From JAHFJU01 sp964354865 (lineage in GTDB: Bacteria; Patescibacteriota; Gracilibacteria; UBA1369; UM-FILTER-53-11), in contig CAYHBN010000075.1 in NCBI GenBank assembly GCA_964354865.1, forward strand, positions 1-6,630: a stretch of 6,630 nucleotides of DNA, written 5' to 3'. The position numbers and the translations under genes were made by a program. The notes below the pieces were generated by a model. It ran no database searches. It saw only the letters and a list, made by a program, of their open reading frames with translations, and was not told where the DNA came from. This document shows, in pieces, positions 6,307-6,630 of the stretch (position 1 is its first letter; each line of letters begins with the position of its first letter).

Positions 6307-6630
6307 TAAGGTTTGAGAATTTTGAGGATTTCTTTGACTTCGGCGGCGCGCTTCTTTGGCATTATAAGGAGCGCGTCTTTTGTATCGACAATAACAAAAT
6401 CATGAAGGCCGATGGTTGCAACTTTTTTGCCATGAGGAGCGATGATTAAGCTGCCTGTTGTATCTATCGAAATGTGCTCATTTTCGGTCACATTCATACT
6501 GGGGCTTGTTGTCAGTTCATCGTAGAGCGCTTGCCAGTTACCAATATCGTTCCAGCCAAGGTCAGTTGGAATCACAAACATTTTGTCAGAGGAGAGTTTT
6601 TCAATGAGCGCGTAGTCGATTGAAATTTTT
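6303..6630 (-). CDS. manC: Mannose-1-phosphate guanylyltransferase, C-terminal part (runs off the window)
   Basis: The minus-strand frame is open from the window edge (6629) to TAA at 6303-6305, giving about 108 residues of the C-terminal end; the start is outside. The sequence ISIDYALIEK, then VIPTDLGWNDIGNW, then a beta-rich tail with SLIIAPHGKKVATIGL and FVIVDTKDALLIM, matches GDP-mannose pyrophosphorylases. These enzymes make GDP-mannose from mannose-1-P and GTP in the cytoplasm for surface glycans. An internal ATG at 6581 is not the start, because the conserved sequence continues upstream of it. The protein ends shortly after VKEILKIL, so it lacks the C-terminal isomerase cupin of bifunctional ManC; a free-standing cupin of that type lies at 3687-4100 on the same strand. 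The gene converges on the second surface-protein gene with a 4-base overlap of stop codons and no terminator between them. Confidence 0.85.
   Translation of the reverse strand, partial: KISIDYALIEKLSSDKMFVIPTDLGWNDIGNWQALYDELTTSPSMNVTENEHISIDTTGSLIIAPHGKKVATIGLHDFVIVDTKDALLIMPKKRAAEVKEILKILKPY

Noticed and set aside
1..6630. Possible recoded UGA (Gly) genetic code, suggested by the lack of TGA stops
   Set aside because: No gene needs an internal TGA, including a 1037-codon frame; a UGA-Gly code would be expected to use it often. Six TAA/TAG stops are too few to mean anything.
1..6630. tRNA, rRNA, CRISPR arrays or insertion sequences
   Set aside because: No cloverleaf-like segment, regular spaced repeat, transposase or terminal inverted repeats were seen by reading both strands.

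Overview
The window looks like a piece of a moderately AT-rich bacterial chromosome. The gene set (a fused SecD-SecF, GDP-mannose genes, two secreted or anchored Ig-like proteins), the Lys-rich proteins and the lack of Shine-Dalgarno sequences would fit an uncultured lineage such as the candidate phyla radiation (Patescibacteria). That placement is an inference and no marker gene here settles it. The standard code fits: the six reading frames end in TAA or TAG and no internal TGA is needed.

Layout. At the left edge (2-415, +) lies the 3' part of a transglutaminase-like gene that carries an in-frame TAA just before its catalytic Cys. It converges on a 1037-residue secDF gene (488-3601, -), and a near-perfect two-way hairpin terminator (430-465) separates them. 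Upstream of secDF on the same strand, after an 85-base leader with no G on the coding strand, is a small ManC/phosphomannose-isomerase-type cupin (3687-4100, -). A divergent AT-rich promoter region follows. Next come two tandem paralogous genes (4231-5256 and 5284-6306, +) for membrane-anchored or secreted proteins with Ig-like, six-cysteine ectodomains. The right edge holds the C-terminal end of a mannose-1-phosphate guanylyltransferase (6303-6630, -), whose stop codon overlaps that of the second paralogue.

The most unusual object is the SecDF protein. The periplasmic P1 region of its SecD half carries a parvulin-type peptidyl-prolyl isomerase domain with its active-site residues kept, preceded by what looks like a second, degenerate parvulin copy. 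The SecD membrane part also has about 50 extra residues that read as two additional transmembrane helices. This would place a proline isomerase/chaperone at the exit side of the Sec channel in one polypeptide.

The cupin and the guanylyltransferase match the two halves of bifunctional ManC. Both lie on the minus strand with the two surface-protein genes between them on the plus strand, so the tandem pair may have been inserted into a GDP-mannose operon. Function of the paralogues is unknown; they are probably cell-surface proteins that use the Sec route.
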